From Sipunculus nudus (lineage: Eukaryota > Annelida > Sipuncula > Golfingiida > Sipunculidae), in NCBI GenBank assembly GCA_026874595.1, contig CM049316.1, forward strand, positions 61,825,676-61,889,675: a stretch of DNA of 64,000 nt, written 5' to 3'. A model generated the notes under the pieces. It was not told the DNA's origin, ran no database searches, and saw nothing but the letters and a program-made list of their open reading frames with translations. Both the position numbers and the translations under genes were made by a program. Below, piece by piece: positions 11,126 through 23,927 of the stretch (the stretch's first letter is position 1; each line of letters begins with the position of its first letter).

Positions 11126-13378
11126 ATGAGAAAATGATATAAATCCTAAATTTTAAATGGAAACACGTATAGGAAAAAAAACTTTGAATACAGGAGGCAA
11201 CCATTACTCCATCAATGAACTTTATCGTTAACTGAATGATGAATTCAGTGAAATAAGGTATCAAACTTAAGCAATCAAACCTGAAAAGAGAATTTGATCT
11301 TGAATTGATGATGAACTCTGAATGGAAAATCGAACCAAGAACTATACTTTGAACACCGTGCAAAATACAGTGAAAACTCAATTATACGACCAAAACGGGA
11401 CCTCTATAAAATGAGATGATAACTTTCATGCACTGGCACCTCCAATGTATAAAAAATTAAGCTAATAAGTAAACATGCTGGTAAATTCCCCTGCACGATA
11501 GTTTAATATTTACTGGATTAAGTGACTACATGGCTGGCTCGCCAAAATAAATTGCACCGCGCCCACGGAAAAAATCATGGCTCATGAACTCATGTCTTAT
11601 GTAGGCAATAATGACTTAGAATGTGACAAATTATTGCTGCCAATACTGTGGGGCCATATAACGTTGATATATGAGCGGTGGTTTCAGGGCAGGCTCCATC
11701 AGAGCTTGTTTGAGGTGTCAGTTATGTTTAATTCTGATGTAATAAAATTAAGAAGCCCATTCTAGGAAGGATATGCTTATATGGGCTGCTGAGTTTATTT
11801 CTACATTAATTTTGGCAAAAATTTTAATAAATTTTTTTTTAAATTTAAATTTGGGCAAAAATGTTTTGTGGGTGGACATTCTTACGCCCCCCCCCCCCGA
11901 GTGCAAAACCATTTGTTTCATTTTTTTTTCTTTTATTTTTCTTTTTCCGCAAGTTTTCCAAAATTATATGAAATTTTATCACAATATTTGTCCTAGGTCA
12001 TAGATTTGCACTTGATATTCGTTTCCGACCATAACCTTATTTACAATTTCGTAACTCGATAGCGGATACCCCATTATCTCATGCGAACTGGGTGCTGCCA
12101 GTGATTGCTTGGGCAGTGCATACATCTAGCTGAGCTATTTGTTATTTATATACAATTTTTAAGTCACTGCATGAAAAATTCTTGGGTGTGACCATAGATA
12201 TAACAGGGTCTGAAAACTGAAGATAATAGCTTGATATTGCTTATTTAAATTTTGATTTGAAAGATGAAAGAGGGGTGATAAAGTAGCCTCCTCTTGACTT
12301 TAATTTCAGCCCATCAAGGGAACACAAATAGATTAAAATGTTTCATGTATCGTACTTTGCAAGGTATCCCTGATTATTCTCCAGTAATTTAGCAACACGT
12401 GAAAACTAAGAGTTTATTATCAAAATACAGTGGTGGTAATTTTTCAAAAGTAAGTTTCATTATTGTTACCACGTCGAGTATCAATATCCTCTTAGTAAAC
12501 TCTCTCCATTTCTCACATTACACATGAAGAGAACTGAGCTACAGACGAAATATAACAGAAACATCTTATTAGATTACTTACAACTACCGTCACTGCGTCT
12601 TAAATATCATGTATCTGCAGCAGTTTTCCCTAAGCCGCACTCAGAAAACCTCTGTCGAATCCGTTGGCTTTAAGCCTCGGATGTATATAGGTAGTATTCC
12701 GCAGGGCGTCAATAACCGGGGGGGGGGGGGGCATCTTTTTAGCAAAGGTGGAATGGTCAATGTACTCATCCCTCCTGTTATTCAGAAAGAAATATTTATA
12801 TATTGGAATATTTATTTTTTTGTTTAAAAATTCCATGCCTATTAAAATGTTTAATAATATGTTTATAAATGTTTAAAAAATTAATTACTCTCCCACTCCG
12901 AGTCAAACCCCCCCGCCAACCTTGAAGATAATTAACACCACTGGTATTCGGGAAAGGCTTTGTTAAAGCCGGTCAGTACACTATTGTTCAGAATGTAGAT
13001 TGTGTGGCTGTCTTCAGAGTTTGGTGAACTCTGATTTAGAAATAGAAAGGAAAGCATCCCAAATATATTGGTTTTCGCCTAAGGGTAAAGGACTTCTCAG
13101 GTGGATACTGTATGACGTGAAGCATCTATGGTAAACTGAACTTTTAAGTTAAATCTGCTGTCAGAAATTGGCAATCTTTTATATAACTTTTGCACCTTCT
13201 AGACACGTTTGTTTTCATCGAAAATTTAGGTCACGCAAATTTGTTTTGCGGAACGCATTTTCGCACCTCGGATTTTATTTTAACGATGCATTCTGTATAA
13301 TATTAACAAATGTAAATGATTAAATGCAAAATATGAAACAAATTCATCATCGAGAGTCGTTTTTTCCCACATAGCCTG
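11126..13378. other. Unassigned stretch, with homopolymer runs
   Basis: Contains a poly-C run near 11886-11898 and a poly-G run near 12720-12731. At 11368-11425 a 'cagtgaaaactc' end followed by 'cgacca' words resembles the termini listed at 14895-15076. Otherwise there are only short open frames without convincing splice signals. Confidence 0.4.
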
Positions 13379-13423
<45 letters not shown>

Positions 13424-13430
13424 TATATAT
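13379..13430. repeat. (AT)n microsatellite
   Basis: AT tract with one A insertion near its right end. Confidence 0.97.
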
Positions 13431-13930
13431 CAGCCTGAAGTTATTTTGGGCTTTAGAGATTTCACCGAGACCTATCTGAATTTTTTTGAGCCCGGGAGAC
13501 GACATCGTGAAATATATTAATTAATTCGTGCGCACGAATAAGTAATCCGTGCGCCCGAATTACTAATTGGGGCAGAGTTTGAGTTAATATATTGGCAGAT
13601 AATCTGGAGCTAGTCCGTTAATCATTTCATAAAATGTGGATTGTATAGCCATCTCTTCTTATTTTTATACTTGACCATTATAGCTCTTTTACCATAGCTC
13701 CAGTGCTGGAAGTCGAGAGCGCTCAAGTACATGTTAAACATGCTTTCCGTTGAATACTCTCCAGTTTGTATGACTGTCTGACAGAACAATTGTTAAATAT
13801 TAAAACACCACACTCCAGTACTAAACGTATTAATGACTTGTACATACCATCTAAAACTTTCATAGAGAAGTGGAATTTATAATTTTTTTCAAAATTTCCA
13901 AACGTTTATTGGCTTTCAAACATATCATGT

Positions 13931-14234
13931 TTATGTGTTCCTGTCTGGAAAGCAAATCCCAAATATGACACGAGATACCTCAGTTTCCGTGAAGTTCATT
14001 TTACCTAGTTTATTTGTAATTTGCAATTTAGCATCGTCGTCAAATGGCGATTGAGAACTGTAACTGTAGTTACTTTGTGAAGCAAAATAACTGTTAAAAA
14101 TTTCAGCCTGATCGGCTTTGTCTATTATAATGTTCCCATTATGCCCCAACTATGATAATGTAGGTTGTTGTTTTTTTACCAGAGAAAGCCTTAGAAATTT
14201 TCAACCATGCACGGCAACTGGGTCTGTGAGTTTT
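13931..14234 (-). pseudogene. LINE (non-LTR retrotransposon) ORF2 fragment, broken
   Basis: Two minus-strand frames read in series. The first (14234 down to about 14140) contains 'RAWLKISKAFSGKK'. After a frame change, and an in-frame TAG in the connecting reading, 14149-13931 gives 'NIIIDKADQAEIFNSYFASQ'. The pattern 'K..W..K...GK...(S)IP.L...G..I.D...KA.IFN.YFASQ' is the segment between the endonuclease and reverse transcriptase of many RTE/Jockey-like LINEs. The reverse transcriptase itself is absent. It lies inside the palindromic inverted-repeat element. Confidence 0.6.
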
Positions 14235-14584
14235 ATATTTATATTCTTTAAGTATCGCTTAAAGCCCTTTTTATTTTCAATATACAGAGTTACGAATTTT
14301 CCAAGGTAGGAAGTCACGGACCTGTCGGAAGGCACTGGGCTCCATTTTGACAGCCGTGTGTGCCCGCTGAAACTGCCAGGCTGTGCCTAGACTGAGTCGA
14401 ATGTGTGCTTGCTTCTCATTGGCTGGTAATTCGTGCGCACGAATAAATAACTCGTGCGCACGAATTAGTAGCCAATGAGCAATTAGCCAGCAACATAAGA
14501 GAGCTGTTCTCATTGGTCACTAGTTCATGCGCACGAATTAATAAATATTTTTTTCCACCTTGGAAATATATTTTTCACACCTAG

Positions 14585-14690
14585 TAATTCGTGCGCACGG
14601 ATTAGTAATTCGTGGCCACGAATAAGTAATTCGTGCGCACGGATTAGTAATTCGTGCTCACGGATTAGTATAATTCGTGCGCACGAATTA
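14585..14690. repeat. Cluster of five palindromic 'attcgtgcgcacgaat'-type words
   Basis: Five units spaced about 21 bp apart differ mainly in the centre (gcgc, ggcc, gctc) or in one arm (gatta for aatta). Each could fold as a small hairpin in single-stranded DNA or RNA. Confidence 0.85.
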
Positions 14691-14894
14691 ATAAATATTT
14701 TTCACCATGTCGTCTCCCGAGCTCTGTAGAATTTCAAATTAAAAGGCTATATGATTGTGTCCTCTCACATATCAGATTTTTAATAATCTTAAATACCCCA
14801 AAAAAATTTGTGCAATAACATCATCTGCTTTTTCCAAGCCATGTGTAAACATATATGCTTATTTAATTGTTTCGTTATTATTGACTACCTATAT

Positions 14895-15076
14895 GGTAAT
14901 ACCTCCCCTAATGACCATCTTCGTTTAGTGAACACCTTAAAATAACGACCTCCTACCTTTCCACTCTCCCATGAGTTTTGCCCTTAATATCAAACCTCGC
15001 TTATAGGAACACCTCGAAAATGCGACCTCTTTTTTATCGAGGTCCCGATGGTGGTCGTATTTCCGAGGTTTCACTG
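14895..15076 (-). repeat. DNA-transposon terminus, Tigger/pogo style
   Basis: On the minus strand the segment begins 'cagtgaaacctcgg' and continues with repeated 'gaccacc/gacctc' words. Similar ends occur at 11368, 23927 (reverse), 43982 and 47027 (reverse). Termini of the form CAGTGAAACCTC are typical of Tigger/pogo-type elements. Only one end of each is present here. Confidence 0.45.
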
Positions 15077-17631
15077 TACTACTTACGTTAGTGTCTGAGC
15101 CCAGGGCGTCACGTGACATTTATTCGAGGTAATTTCAGCTTTAAAGGATGTATACTCTCTAAGTGATTGATAAAATCCTCACGATGTCTTATGTATACAT
15201 GCTAGGCGGCAGACATTGATACCAGAATTCTGTATAATACGATCCGTCCCAGCTTGATGTAGATCAATCTATTTATCAACCCTTGTATTAACATGATCAG
15301 CATTGTTCTTGGATAATCTCAACTAAGCATTTTCCAATAGTGGATTACTATACATTTACACTATAGCTCTGAAAGCAAAGTGTGTATTTATGGTAAAGCT
15401 CTTTAGTGTGTTTACGGCCACACCCGACGCGCACCTGTTTACAAATCTGTTCTGTATTCCAGTATGATCGACATTTAATCTAAAATTACGTCACTTAATC
15501 AATAAAGGTGGATCCAACAGATGTTAACTGGAACGGAGGGAGATGGTACTTCGCCGGAGTGTTTCACGTATAGATAACAGATTTTGTGCATTGGGCATCT
15601 CATTATTTTTCGCTTGTTATTTCCATGGATAATCCTGAATCTATACCAATAACCAATGTCATTTCTGTACATTTTCTTTCTTATTAATTTTTTTCTATTC
15701 TTCTATATTCAAATAGTATGTCTTTAGAGATTATGGACTGTTTTGATATTAATTTTTACCCGTATATTGGTAACATCATGACTGGGGAGTAAAAAGGTTC
15801 TGGCGGAGAGCCGTATACGTTTCTGCTTCCCTGGCGTGTATCATATTGCTCCTAAATTAAAATATCTGGGCGTCAACATAACTTGCCTGAAAACCATTCA
15901 TATCAATTAAGAAGATGATATCAAATTAGTCCCACACATCATATGTACATGACATACCATATGGCATGATTGCATGATCCGCGTGTCGCGTGTCTCGGAA
16001 ATCTGAGGCACCACGATACATCCACGGGCCAACCCAACTGGCTCACGTGGACCCTTCAGCATTCGATTCCCTGCCTGTTGGTAATTGCCTTTTAGTCAAG
16101 AAGAGACGTATGTCATAAAATAAATGGGCCTTTAATGAATTCAGGCGTTTATTGAAGACCTGTGTTAACAATTATCAATCGGCCAAGCACCAGTCATGTA
16201 TATTATATATGAAATTTTATTAATATTTTATAAACATAACTGCAATAACTGTTAATGACTTACAATTAAGGCAAATCAAGTGCAAATTGTACGATTGCAG
16301 AGTTTCACATGACGTTTTTCAGTATCAAAATTACTTAAACCTTACGAAAAATGACCTCAATTGAAGGAAGCATACAAAAACCTATTAAGCTTTCCAAGAT
16401 TAATACATGTTTAGCATTTTGTTTTTAAACAATCCATGCGCAATAAAACTGTCACGTGGTCATCTAACGTGCCAGCGCATTCGGAACATCTTACCATATC
16501 TCGCGAGACACTCGATATTAGGCTCGGATGTATCTATGGCCCTAGGATATCCCCACGGCACGGGTATTTTCTGCGCCGGAAGTACGGCGAACAATAACCG
16601 CGGTTTATAACCAAATATTCCCTAATAAACTTCATCCAAAAGCATTGATTAAGCAAGAACAGTTGAACTTCTACAAATATTGTTAATATACCTTTTATAA
16701 GCTTTATAATAAGACATTTCATCTTGCCGCATGGCGTCTTTATGTATGTCATGCAACAAGGCGAAGAATGAAACAGCACGAGAATAATGTTCACGCCAGT
16801 AAGCGTACCATTCGGCGTACCAAACTAGGCAAAACTACCGCAGTGCAAAACGTAAGTGAAAGTAATCTACGAGTCTCTCGCCGTATATTCCTTTAAAATA
16901 ATCAATTATATCAATTACATGTAGAGCGTGTCTCTTTAAATGTTTGTTTGATTTTAATTAAACCATGACGCGGCCTTGACCTTCGCCAAACTACTTCCAT
17001 GGCTGCGCCCTTGATACATCTGAGGTCAGAATCCGAATTTGGTTGAGGAGTTTCGAGTGGTGCCAACGTAGACACCACGACAGGCAGGGGCGTCATATAT
17101 ATCACCCTAAATAACTTGACAAGTTAGAGATCTGCATAACCTTTGTTTTGGAAGGAAAACCAATTATGCGTAATGCGCTTTACGTTTTGTGTCCTTAAGT
17201 TGAAAATGCGATTAAAAATAAACTCAATACACCTGTAATATTGAAATCCGCCATGATGTTTTTCCCCAACTAATTTATGTGAGACATAAACGGGTCTTTG
17301 CAATAATTGTGCCGGCATGACATCAGGGCAAGTTGTCGCACTACCATCCCCTATAGCCCTAAAATAAAATAAAATACTTTCTTTAATATATATAAAGCAG
17401 CCTCTAAAGGATGACTTAACGATTATATGTCTTTTTTTTTTAATTTACGGAGGAAATCGTCGACGGAAATAACTGGACTATTTGTCTGACATCTTTAATT
17501 AAGTCTAAAGAGGATTTTACAGTTGAATCAATAAGCCTTTCATTTTAACCAAAAAAAAAACGTCTGGTGTCCAGACACCTAGCTTATAACATAGGAAAAC
17601 GTAGGTTAAAAATGTATTGAAACTGCCAATC

Positions 17632-17635
<4 letters not shown>
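15077..17635. other. Unassigned stretch
   Basis: No gene supported. At 16768-16851 an ATG opens 28 codons that end exactly at a good donor (AAAAC|GTAAGTGA), but no continuation was found. The interval is otherwise AT-rich. Confidence 0.35.
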
Positions 17636-17681
<46 letters not shown>

Positions 17682-17790
17682 GAAAGAGAGAGAAAAAGAG
17701 AATAAGGGTAAAAAATAAATAAAGAAAGCAAGAAAGAAAGAGAAAGAAAGATAAACAGAAAGACAGACAGAAAGAAAGATAAAGAAAAAT
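17636..17790. repeat. (TA)n followed by a purine-rich GA/GAAA tract
   Basis: A TA tract to about 17681 is followed by a tract made almost only of A and G in this strand, with 'gaaagaaa' and 'gacagaca' units. Confidence 0.9.
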
Positions 17791-18799
17791 TTATTGGTGT
17801 GCGGTTACCTGTGTTATCTCAACTGAAATTTTCAGTCAGTTAATTTGACAGATAAACTGAATAATCTAGTCTTTTGTTTCACATATCTCATCAATGTGAA
17901 ACAAAATTGTCAAATAATAAAACTAGCTGCTTTTGAGTAAACGTTATGCCGGGTTTCTTCCTTCTAGGATATATATGAAGAATACTGATCTAACAATAAA
18001 ATACACAGACTGATGAGGGGTACCCAGGATCATATTGTTGAATTGTGCTCACTGTTATAACATAATGATATATGCAAAGTATTATATGACTCATATGACT
18101 TCACTTTTACTTATGAAAGAACCATAATTAAGTCATATGGAAGGTATGATAAAATGAAAGGTTAAAATGTGCAATAATATATGGAATTTATTATGAATAA
18201 CGGTAAACGGTATCCACAGTTACATAGTTGATAAAAATCAAATGCATGATTAAGATATGCTTAAGTGAGTTAAAAAGGGAAGGGTTTAATCAAAATTACC
18301 GACTGTGTTTGTTACTTATAACGAGTTTGCCATCTACATTCTTTGAGTGAAACAAAACTGTAATGGCTTGGAATGTTGAGCAGTCAACTTTTCCGACCAA
18401 AGTGGACAAACCATATTACTTGCTCCCTCCCCCATCCCCATATTGTCATATAAAAGAATGTAATTTGCCGTAAAAAAAAAGGCTCCAATCTAATCCGTAA
18501 AATAAGAGTTATTGATCAAAATGCGAGGACATTGTTGTCCATCTCTTATGGCCACCGCCTGATCTTCCTTCAAACACACACACACGCACACACAAGCGCG
18601 CAACACACACATATGCTGTCACAGTACGGATTTAAGTTTTTACTCTACTTCCGTTGAATAAAAAACACGCTGAATAATATACACACTGATCTATGTAGAA
18701 GAAAGTATTTTAAACTATTTTCTTTATAAAAGCCTGGTATTAACCTGTTTTATTTTTGAAAAAATATATGTGATTTCAGGTTTACTCTGGGTACTTATA
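17791..18799. other. AT-rich stretch with a short (CA)n
   Basis: A CA-rich tract lies at 18570-18612. Nothing else was recognised. Confidence 0.45.
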
Positions 18800-19035
18800 A
18801 ATGAACTTTGGGTACTTCCTACCAAGAAAAGTTCTTTTAACGTCCCTGTGACCAATGTATTGGCTAATTTATTTACAGGCTGTCAGTAACGCGATGCATG
18901 TGCCCATGCAGACACACAGAAATTCATGGAGGTGGTTAATTGCGCACTATCTGATGTTGATTAGGGCATGTGAATCAAAGAACGCTAAATCTTTTGACAT
19001 TTGCACATCTCCGGTTCGTCTGATTTGCCGCTATA
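18800..19035 (+). repeat. Dispersed repeat family B, copy 1
   Basis: Shares with 29970-30235 and 60510-60760 the blocks 'cgtccctgtgac', a 'caggctgtcagtaacgcg'-like block, 'gcccatg', 'agggcatgtgaa' and 'ggttcgtctga'. The copies are old and diverged; the element type is unknown. Confidence 0.6.
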
Positions 19036-19300
19036 TTTCCTTCCAGGGCGTGTTTATGATTGGTGGTTCTTTTTGGCCGGCCCCACACATGTTATAGACA
19101 AGTGGATATAAACGAAACGGACAGCCCGTGCAAAGTGGGACCGGCATTTGCGACTTGTTTATATAAAAGGGTCAAGCGCATGTCTATATTTAATACACGT
19201 TAGATAATGGAATGGGTCCCTTTACGTATCATGATTTTGACTGACCTTGACACCATGTGATCAGAACAAAACTGAGAAATTTACAGAAATTTGCCAGAAA

Positions 19301-19609
19301 CTAGCTTCTTTGATGAACAGCGAATAAGCGGATGTTATACCTATAAAAATGACATTTTGTGAGAGAGATAAAATCCCACAATCGAACATTCTGTTGATTT
19401 GTATATATGTGACGGCTTTTAGAATTCAACGATCTTTGTTTTAAAGATTCATCCTTCCGTGCCCCCTTTATCCGACACCGGTTTATGTACTGACTACGAA
19501 TAATCTCTTGTAAGGTCAGATGTATATGATGGCCTATTACTTCCGTTTTGGGATGAGGAGTATAGCGTGAAATTGGTCCCCAAGGCTGCCATAAGACCTG
19601 GCCAGACAT
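19301..19609 (-). CDS. Unassigned open frame of 102 codons
   Basis: An ATG-to-stop frame without low-complexity sequence, containing 'GQVLWQPWGPISRY' and 'HIHLTLQEIIRSQYIN'. Base composition is more balanced than the surroundings. No domain, signal peptide or membrane segment is recognised, and splice sites are not evident. It could be chance. Confidence 0.15.
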   Translation of the reverse strand: MSGQVLWQPWGPISRYTPHPKTEVIGHHIHLTLQEIIRSQYINRCRIKGARKDESLKQRSLNSKSRHIYTNQQNVRLWDFISLTKCHFYRYNIRLFAVHQRS

Positions 19610-20036
19610 GTCTGTTTAGCCGAAGATAAAATAAAAATCATTTCGACACACTGGTAAAACCCCTGGATATTGGTCATCTGGTTTTTCACTCGTTTGTTAA
19701 GATAAACGGCGCAAGGATATATTTTGATTTCTACGGTCAGCCCAGTGTTTTAATTGGATATTTTGGTACCATATCAAAATGAACAATATAAAACATAAAA
19801 TATACATCAGAGACTTTAGGTAAGATAAAATTAGTATTGCTTGCCCTTTTAAAGGAAATTTTGTCACAGAGAATGATGCAGATTTGTTAACTGGGCTCTC
19901 ATGCCCCTTTTTGTATTTTTTTGCCCCTTTTTCGCCATTTGGGCGAGATTAATTGTTAAAATATACTTGTTGAGTATATTGAGAGAGGTAGAGACTGAGA
20001 GATAGATGGAGCAAGAGAAGAAGAAGAAGAGACAAA

Positions 20037-20038
<2 letters not shown>

Positions 20039-20090
<52 letters not shown>

Positions 20091-20102
20091 GAGAGAGAGA
20101 GG

Positions 20103-20163
<61 letters not shown>

Positions 20164-20186
20164 GGAGGGAGAAGAAGAAGAAGTAA
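20039..20186. repeat. Long (GA)n tract with G run and GAA units
   Basis: About 115 bp of GA with two interruptions (gcga, gggaggg), then a poly-G run and several 'gaa' units. It causes long false frames of Leu-Ser or Glu-Arg. Confidence 0.97.
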
Positions 20187-20528
20187 AGAAATAGAGAGGT
20201 TGGCGGTGATAAGGGACAAGGTTCGTTGGACCCTTGCGGCCAATTGTGCTGTATAAGCTGACGAGCCTTATATCTTGGATGTCGGGATCGATAAGTCCGG
20301 TACATCAGCCAAGGTTAAGCACTGACAAGTTTCTGCACAATAATTCCTTTAATATAAGAATGAAAATCACATTTTTTTTGCATTGAGAAGTTTCCTGCTT
20401 GCCAGGAAGGTAAGGTGTTTAACCAGAATGCTGATAAAAAATTATTTGCTGGAGTCAAAGGTGTTCGTCAATTAACACTCCCGGCGTCCGATGATGGGCA
20501 TGCACCAATATCCGGGGGTTATCACTTG

Positions 20529-20855
20529 TTGCTTCTGCTAGGGGGATATGTGATCATCCCGATTCGTGAGTGTGTTTGTGCCCTAATTCACAATATAACT
20601 CACGCAATCATTAAGGGTATCTCATGAAATGTTCAATGCATTTTAGGAATCATACAATGAAGAATCACGGTGTGGATCCTTTACGTGATCCGGATACAGG
20701 AACGTCATCAATATGTAATCACACATGTACAGTCACTTATAAAGAAATATCCTGGGAATACGGGCTTATAAGTGAATACAAACATGGCTTCGGGAGCAGC
20801 CCACAAAATGGACTCCCTTATGGCGAACGCTTGCATTCCTTAGAATGCAGATGTC
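20529..20855 (+). repeat. Dispersed repeat family A, copy 2
   Basis: Head 'cttctgctaggggga', then 'actcacgcaatcatt', 'tctcatgaaatgtt', 'gatccggatac', 'tgtacagtcac' and the tail 'gcattccttagaatgc'. It is the most complete copy besides 200-595. Confidence 0.8.
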
Positions 20856-21950
20856 TAGTTATGACTGGTCTCTTGCTGCCGCCCGAAGACTTCAACAATC
20901 AGTCTATCTTAACCAATCTTTAAATTAACCCTCAAATACTCGGGGAAGTTTATCTCTGTTTATTTCATCTCGACTTTCATCTTGTTATTGACGTCTTTCT
21001 CTTCCATCGCTTTTGCTTTTGTTCAAGGATGTTTGTCTTTATCAATACCAATATCTTCTTACTCTGCATAAAACATCATTCACAGACGAGCGATCCTGTC
21101 TAATCTAGGTTTGTATCACGTGCTTGATTTGTTAGAATGAAGCCAATAAACAGAATGAATGCAACGAGTGACTGGATCCTGAAAAATAATTTTATTGAAT
21201 TAACACAAACATTTCAGCTTACTGATTTTGACACTAGAACACCAGGCAAGTCCACCAGTTTACAGAAAACAGTATAGAACTTCTTTTATCAGAGCATCGA
21301 TGAGATTCTAAAATGAACTGTTCTATCAATCCAGAGACGTATTTTAAAACCTGACCTAATTTTAAAAGATCACAGATAACAAATTAGTAAAAGACAGATG
21401 ACTAGAAGTCACGTCACACTTTAAACTGAAATACTTCCAGAGACTGAATATATTCCACAGTTAACATTGTTTATCACCAGGTATTAAATATTTCAAAGAT
21501 GTTTAGTGTGCGCAAAAAGCGAAGGATATCCATAGAGCCAAGCCAAGAAAGATGTGTGTTGTGGTTCACGAACTCACTGGTTGCATTATAAGTTAGCCCG
21601 GCCCGCCGGAGCAAAGGCAGCTTCCCTTAATAACGATGAAGGACTCTTGCCCTCAGCAGAGATAAACAAATTGCCCCATCATTTTAAAGTGGTATAGAAT
21701 CTTTAAAACCTATTTCGCCGAACAATATGACCTTTGAATGGATCTCTCCTTGAGCTTTAATCTAAATAAAATTTATAAAATGCTTTATTAACGTTTTGAG
21801 TATCAGACAAAGGCATTTATAAACCTACCAATTCATAACCAACCGAAGGCGATAAGAAAGAATGTCTCTTGGAGGAAAAATATTTAATTAAAACTATAAT
21901 AAGATTATTTATATACAAAATGCTGTTCTAAATATAAAGAAAAAGCATGT
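20856..21950. other. Unassigned stretch
   Basis: No supported feature. A frame of about 30 codons from 21499 ('MFSVRKKRRISIEP') is too short to judge. Confidence 0.4.
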
Positions 21951-22012
21951 GCTCCCGGTAGCTAAGGTTTGTCTGACAACTTGGCGGTGAAGGTTCAAAC
22001 CTGACATTGGCA
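21951..22012 (+). repeat. tRNA-like relic, possible SINE head
   Basis: The stretch starts 'gctcccggtagctaagg', with an A-box-like part, and has 'aaggttcaaacctg' as a B-box. The arms do not close into a complete cloverleaf by eye, so it is more likely a tRNA-derived repeat than a tRNA gene. Confidence 0.3.
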
Positions 22013-23854
22013 GGAATTGGAATTAATAAGCGTTTACGAGGTAATGCTTGGAACTGACCTCCGGTGACCATGAGGAGAAATTAATTGAAATCCTGGCGAC
22101 GGGGATGTCCTCAGTCACGTGAATTGGCTCAGCCCAATAGACCCTGGCACAATGAGCAGTTCAGGACCACCACGTGTTCAGCACTTCCGGATCTTTATTC
22201 TATCGGCCGCATTTCCAGACTGGTTTTGATCTTCCGGTCACGTGCTACTTGATTTCACCGGAAGTGAATTAGACTCCACTTTCTGCCTAACAGATAGGAA
22301 ATCAATGTTCACATCTCTCGGAAGCGCCCACCCCTAACAACTTGTGGGTTTTCTTGTAATTTTCTTGTATTTGTTGAAGATTCAGAGAATATTCCCATCT
22401 GTGGGAAACCCTGTTTATAGATAGGAATCCTAAAAGTCGTCTCAGAGTTCTTTAACTGCAAGAAAAATTAAAATGAGGTTTGCGATAGTGGTAACGTTTA
22501 TTAATACACATAAGTAAAGAGTTCTCCATATGTGGTCACGTGACCGGCAATTAGGAAGATGGACCGTGACATATTTTGTAGCCGTAGCAGCGATAAAATT
22601 TATTTCAAGGTCTTTTGTAATTCTGACTTAGCTAAAGAAATTTAGTGATGTTTGAATAACTGATATAGAATCAGAATAAGAGCATATACCTAACAATATT
22701 AACACACAACCCACGTTAACATTATGTTAATAACTCACGTTAAGATTACAGGGAGTATTCGAAATAAAAGAACAATATGAATAAACAAACACAAATTATA
22801 GTTATTTCATCACCAGAATTATTATTCTTTTTTATTTTAATTTAAATATAGAATGAAGATGTTATAACCAAATGAGTTATCAAAACACCGATGAAGCTAA
22901 AAGCAAGTAATCGCCCAGCGAGCACAACAAGCCTCCCTCGGTCATGGGACTAAATGATCCTAAAAGAACCCGTGCACAAAAAAAAATTAATAAAAATAAA
23001 AATAAATATGCAAATATTAAGTTGTGAAGTGGTGACTTAGGGGGTCCCGGGGTGTCTGGCTTGAACTTCACCATTGTTTTATTATATATAGTGAAAGTTA
23101 GAGATTACGACCACCAATTTAAACGAGGTATGATATAAAGAGCAAAATCGCAGCGGGACCTACGCTCTTTACACAGCGCTTTACCTATAGGCCTACTACC
23201 TATATCGTAAGCGCTGTTTGTTATGACCATTTATCCTGCATTGCTACACCAGAGGGGAGCACTGTATTTTTGTCTAATCAGATCAGACCTTGTGCTGGAA
23301 GCCACAGCCAAGCGAGGAATACACGGAGCCATTTCGTTTTGAGTGACAACTCATCGACCCGGTAACCGTCTGAACAGGACACAGGGTCAGAGAGAATTGC
23401 CCCAGACGTGTTTTGCTTAGGGCCTTGGGCACATAGGATGCCCCAGCCGGTGAGCTGTAATTCAAACGAAACGTAACAACAAAGGCTCCTTGCACACCTC
23501 GCTAGCTGGTTTCAGTTCTGCAGACAACAGATACATGGCTATGCTAACACAGTCATAATGTCATAATCGAATCGGTCGATGATGCGAGAATGCAGAGGGA
23601 GCCATTAAAATTCGACCATAAACTGTCATCAAGCGGCGCTTGGAGTGCAGCTATGGGCGGAGCCAGGATGCCTGTCGAGTATTTGTTTATTGGCATCTGG
23701 TTGGCTGCTTGTCACATCATACACACGTTTTTTTCAGCGGACAACGAACTGCCATCTGGGTTCTATATATCATAATCGGTCAAAGCAGGCAGCGTGAAAT
23801 CAGTTGCTTCTTTAGAAGCGCAAGATTTCCGCAGCCTAGGGAGCGTAAGCGGGA
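22013..23854. other. Unassigned stretch with balanced base composition in places
   Basis: At 22150-22270 'acttccgg' and 'cacgtg' words recur in both orientations. At 23280-23500 two overlapping minus-strand frames are open, one reading 'SDPVSCSDGYRVDELS'. It is cysteine-bearing and protein-like, but no splice sites or domain could be supported. Confidence 0.35.
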
Positions 23855-23927
23855 CCGTGGAAAAGTGGTCGTTTCTTTTAGGTGGTCGCTGAACCGAGGT
23901 GGTCGTTAAGCAAGGTTTTACTATATT
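23855..23927 (-). repeat. DNA-transposon terminus, Tigger/pogo style
   Basis: On the minus strand it begins 'tagtaaaaccttgc' with three 'cgaccac' words, like the ends at 14895-15076 and 43982-44085. The matching second end was not found. Confidence 0.45.

Larger units (their letters stand above)
13488..14724. mobile_element. 1.2 kb inverted-repeat element with palindromic sub-repeats
   Basis: The left end 'gagcccgggagacgacat' and the right end (reverse complement) 'gagctcgggagacgacat' form terminal inverted repeats. Both continue through 'gtgaaa', an AT stretch and 'attcgtgcgcacgaat'. About nine copies of the self-complementary word 'attcgtgcgcacgaat' or close variants sit inside the ends: 13524-13562, 14429-14467, 14521-14540 and 14585-14690. 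The element encloses a broken LINE frame at 13931-14234. No transposase is visible, so it is non-autonomous. I recall similar 'attcgtgCcacgaatt' arrays from bivalves but cannot name a family. Confidence 0.7.

Noticed and set aside
16768-16851. ATG-led 28-codon exon ending at a consensus donor
   Set aside because: No continuation exon in phase was found and the frame is too short to judge.
18010-18040. Second hammerhead core 'ctgatgagg'
   Set aside because: No GAAA block or pairing flanks follow at a suitable distance.
19949-20305. Minus-strand frames of 95-118 codons
   Set aside because: They consist mainly of Leu-Ser runs from the (GA)n tract.
21951-22012. Functional tRNA gene
   Set aside because: Box-like motifs are present but I could not close acceptor and anticodon stems by eye.
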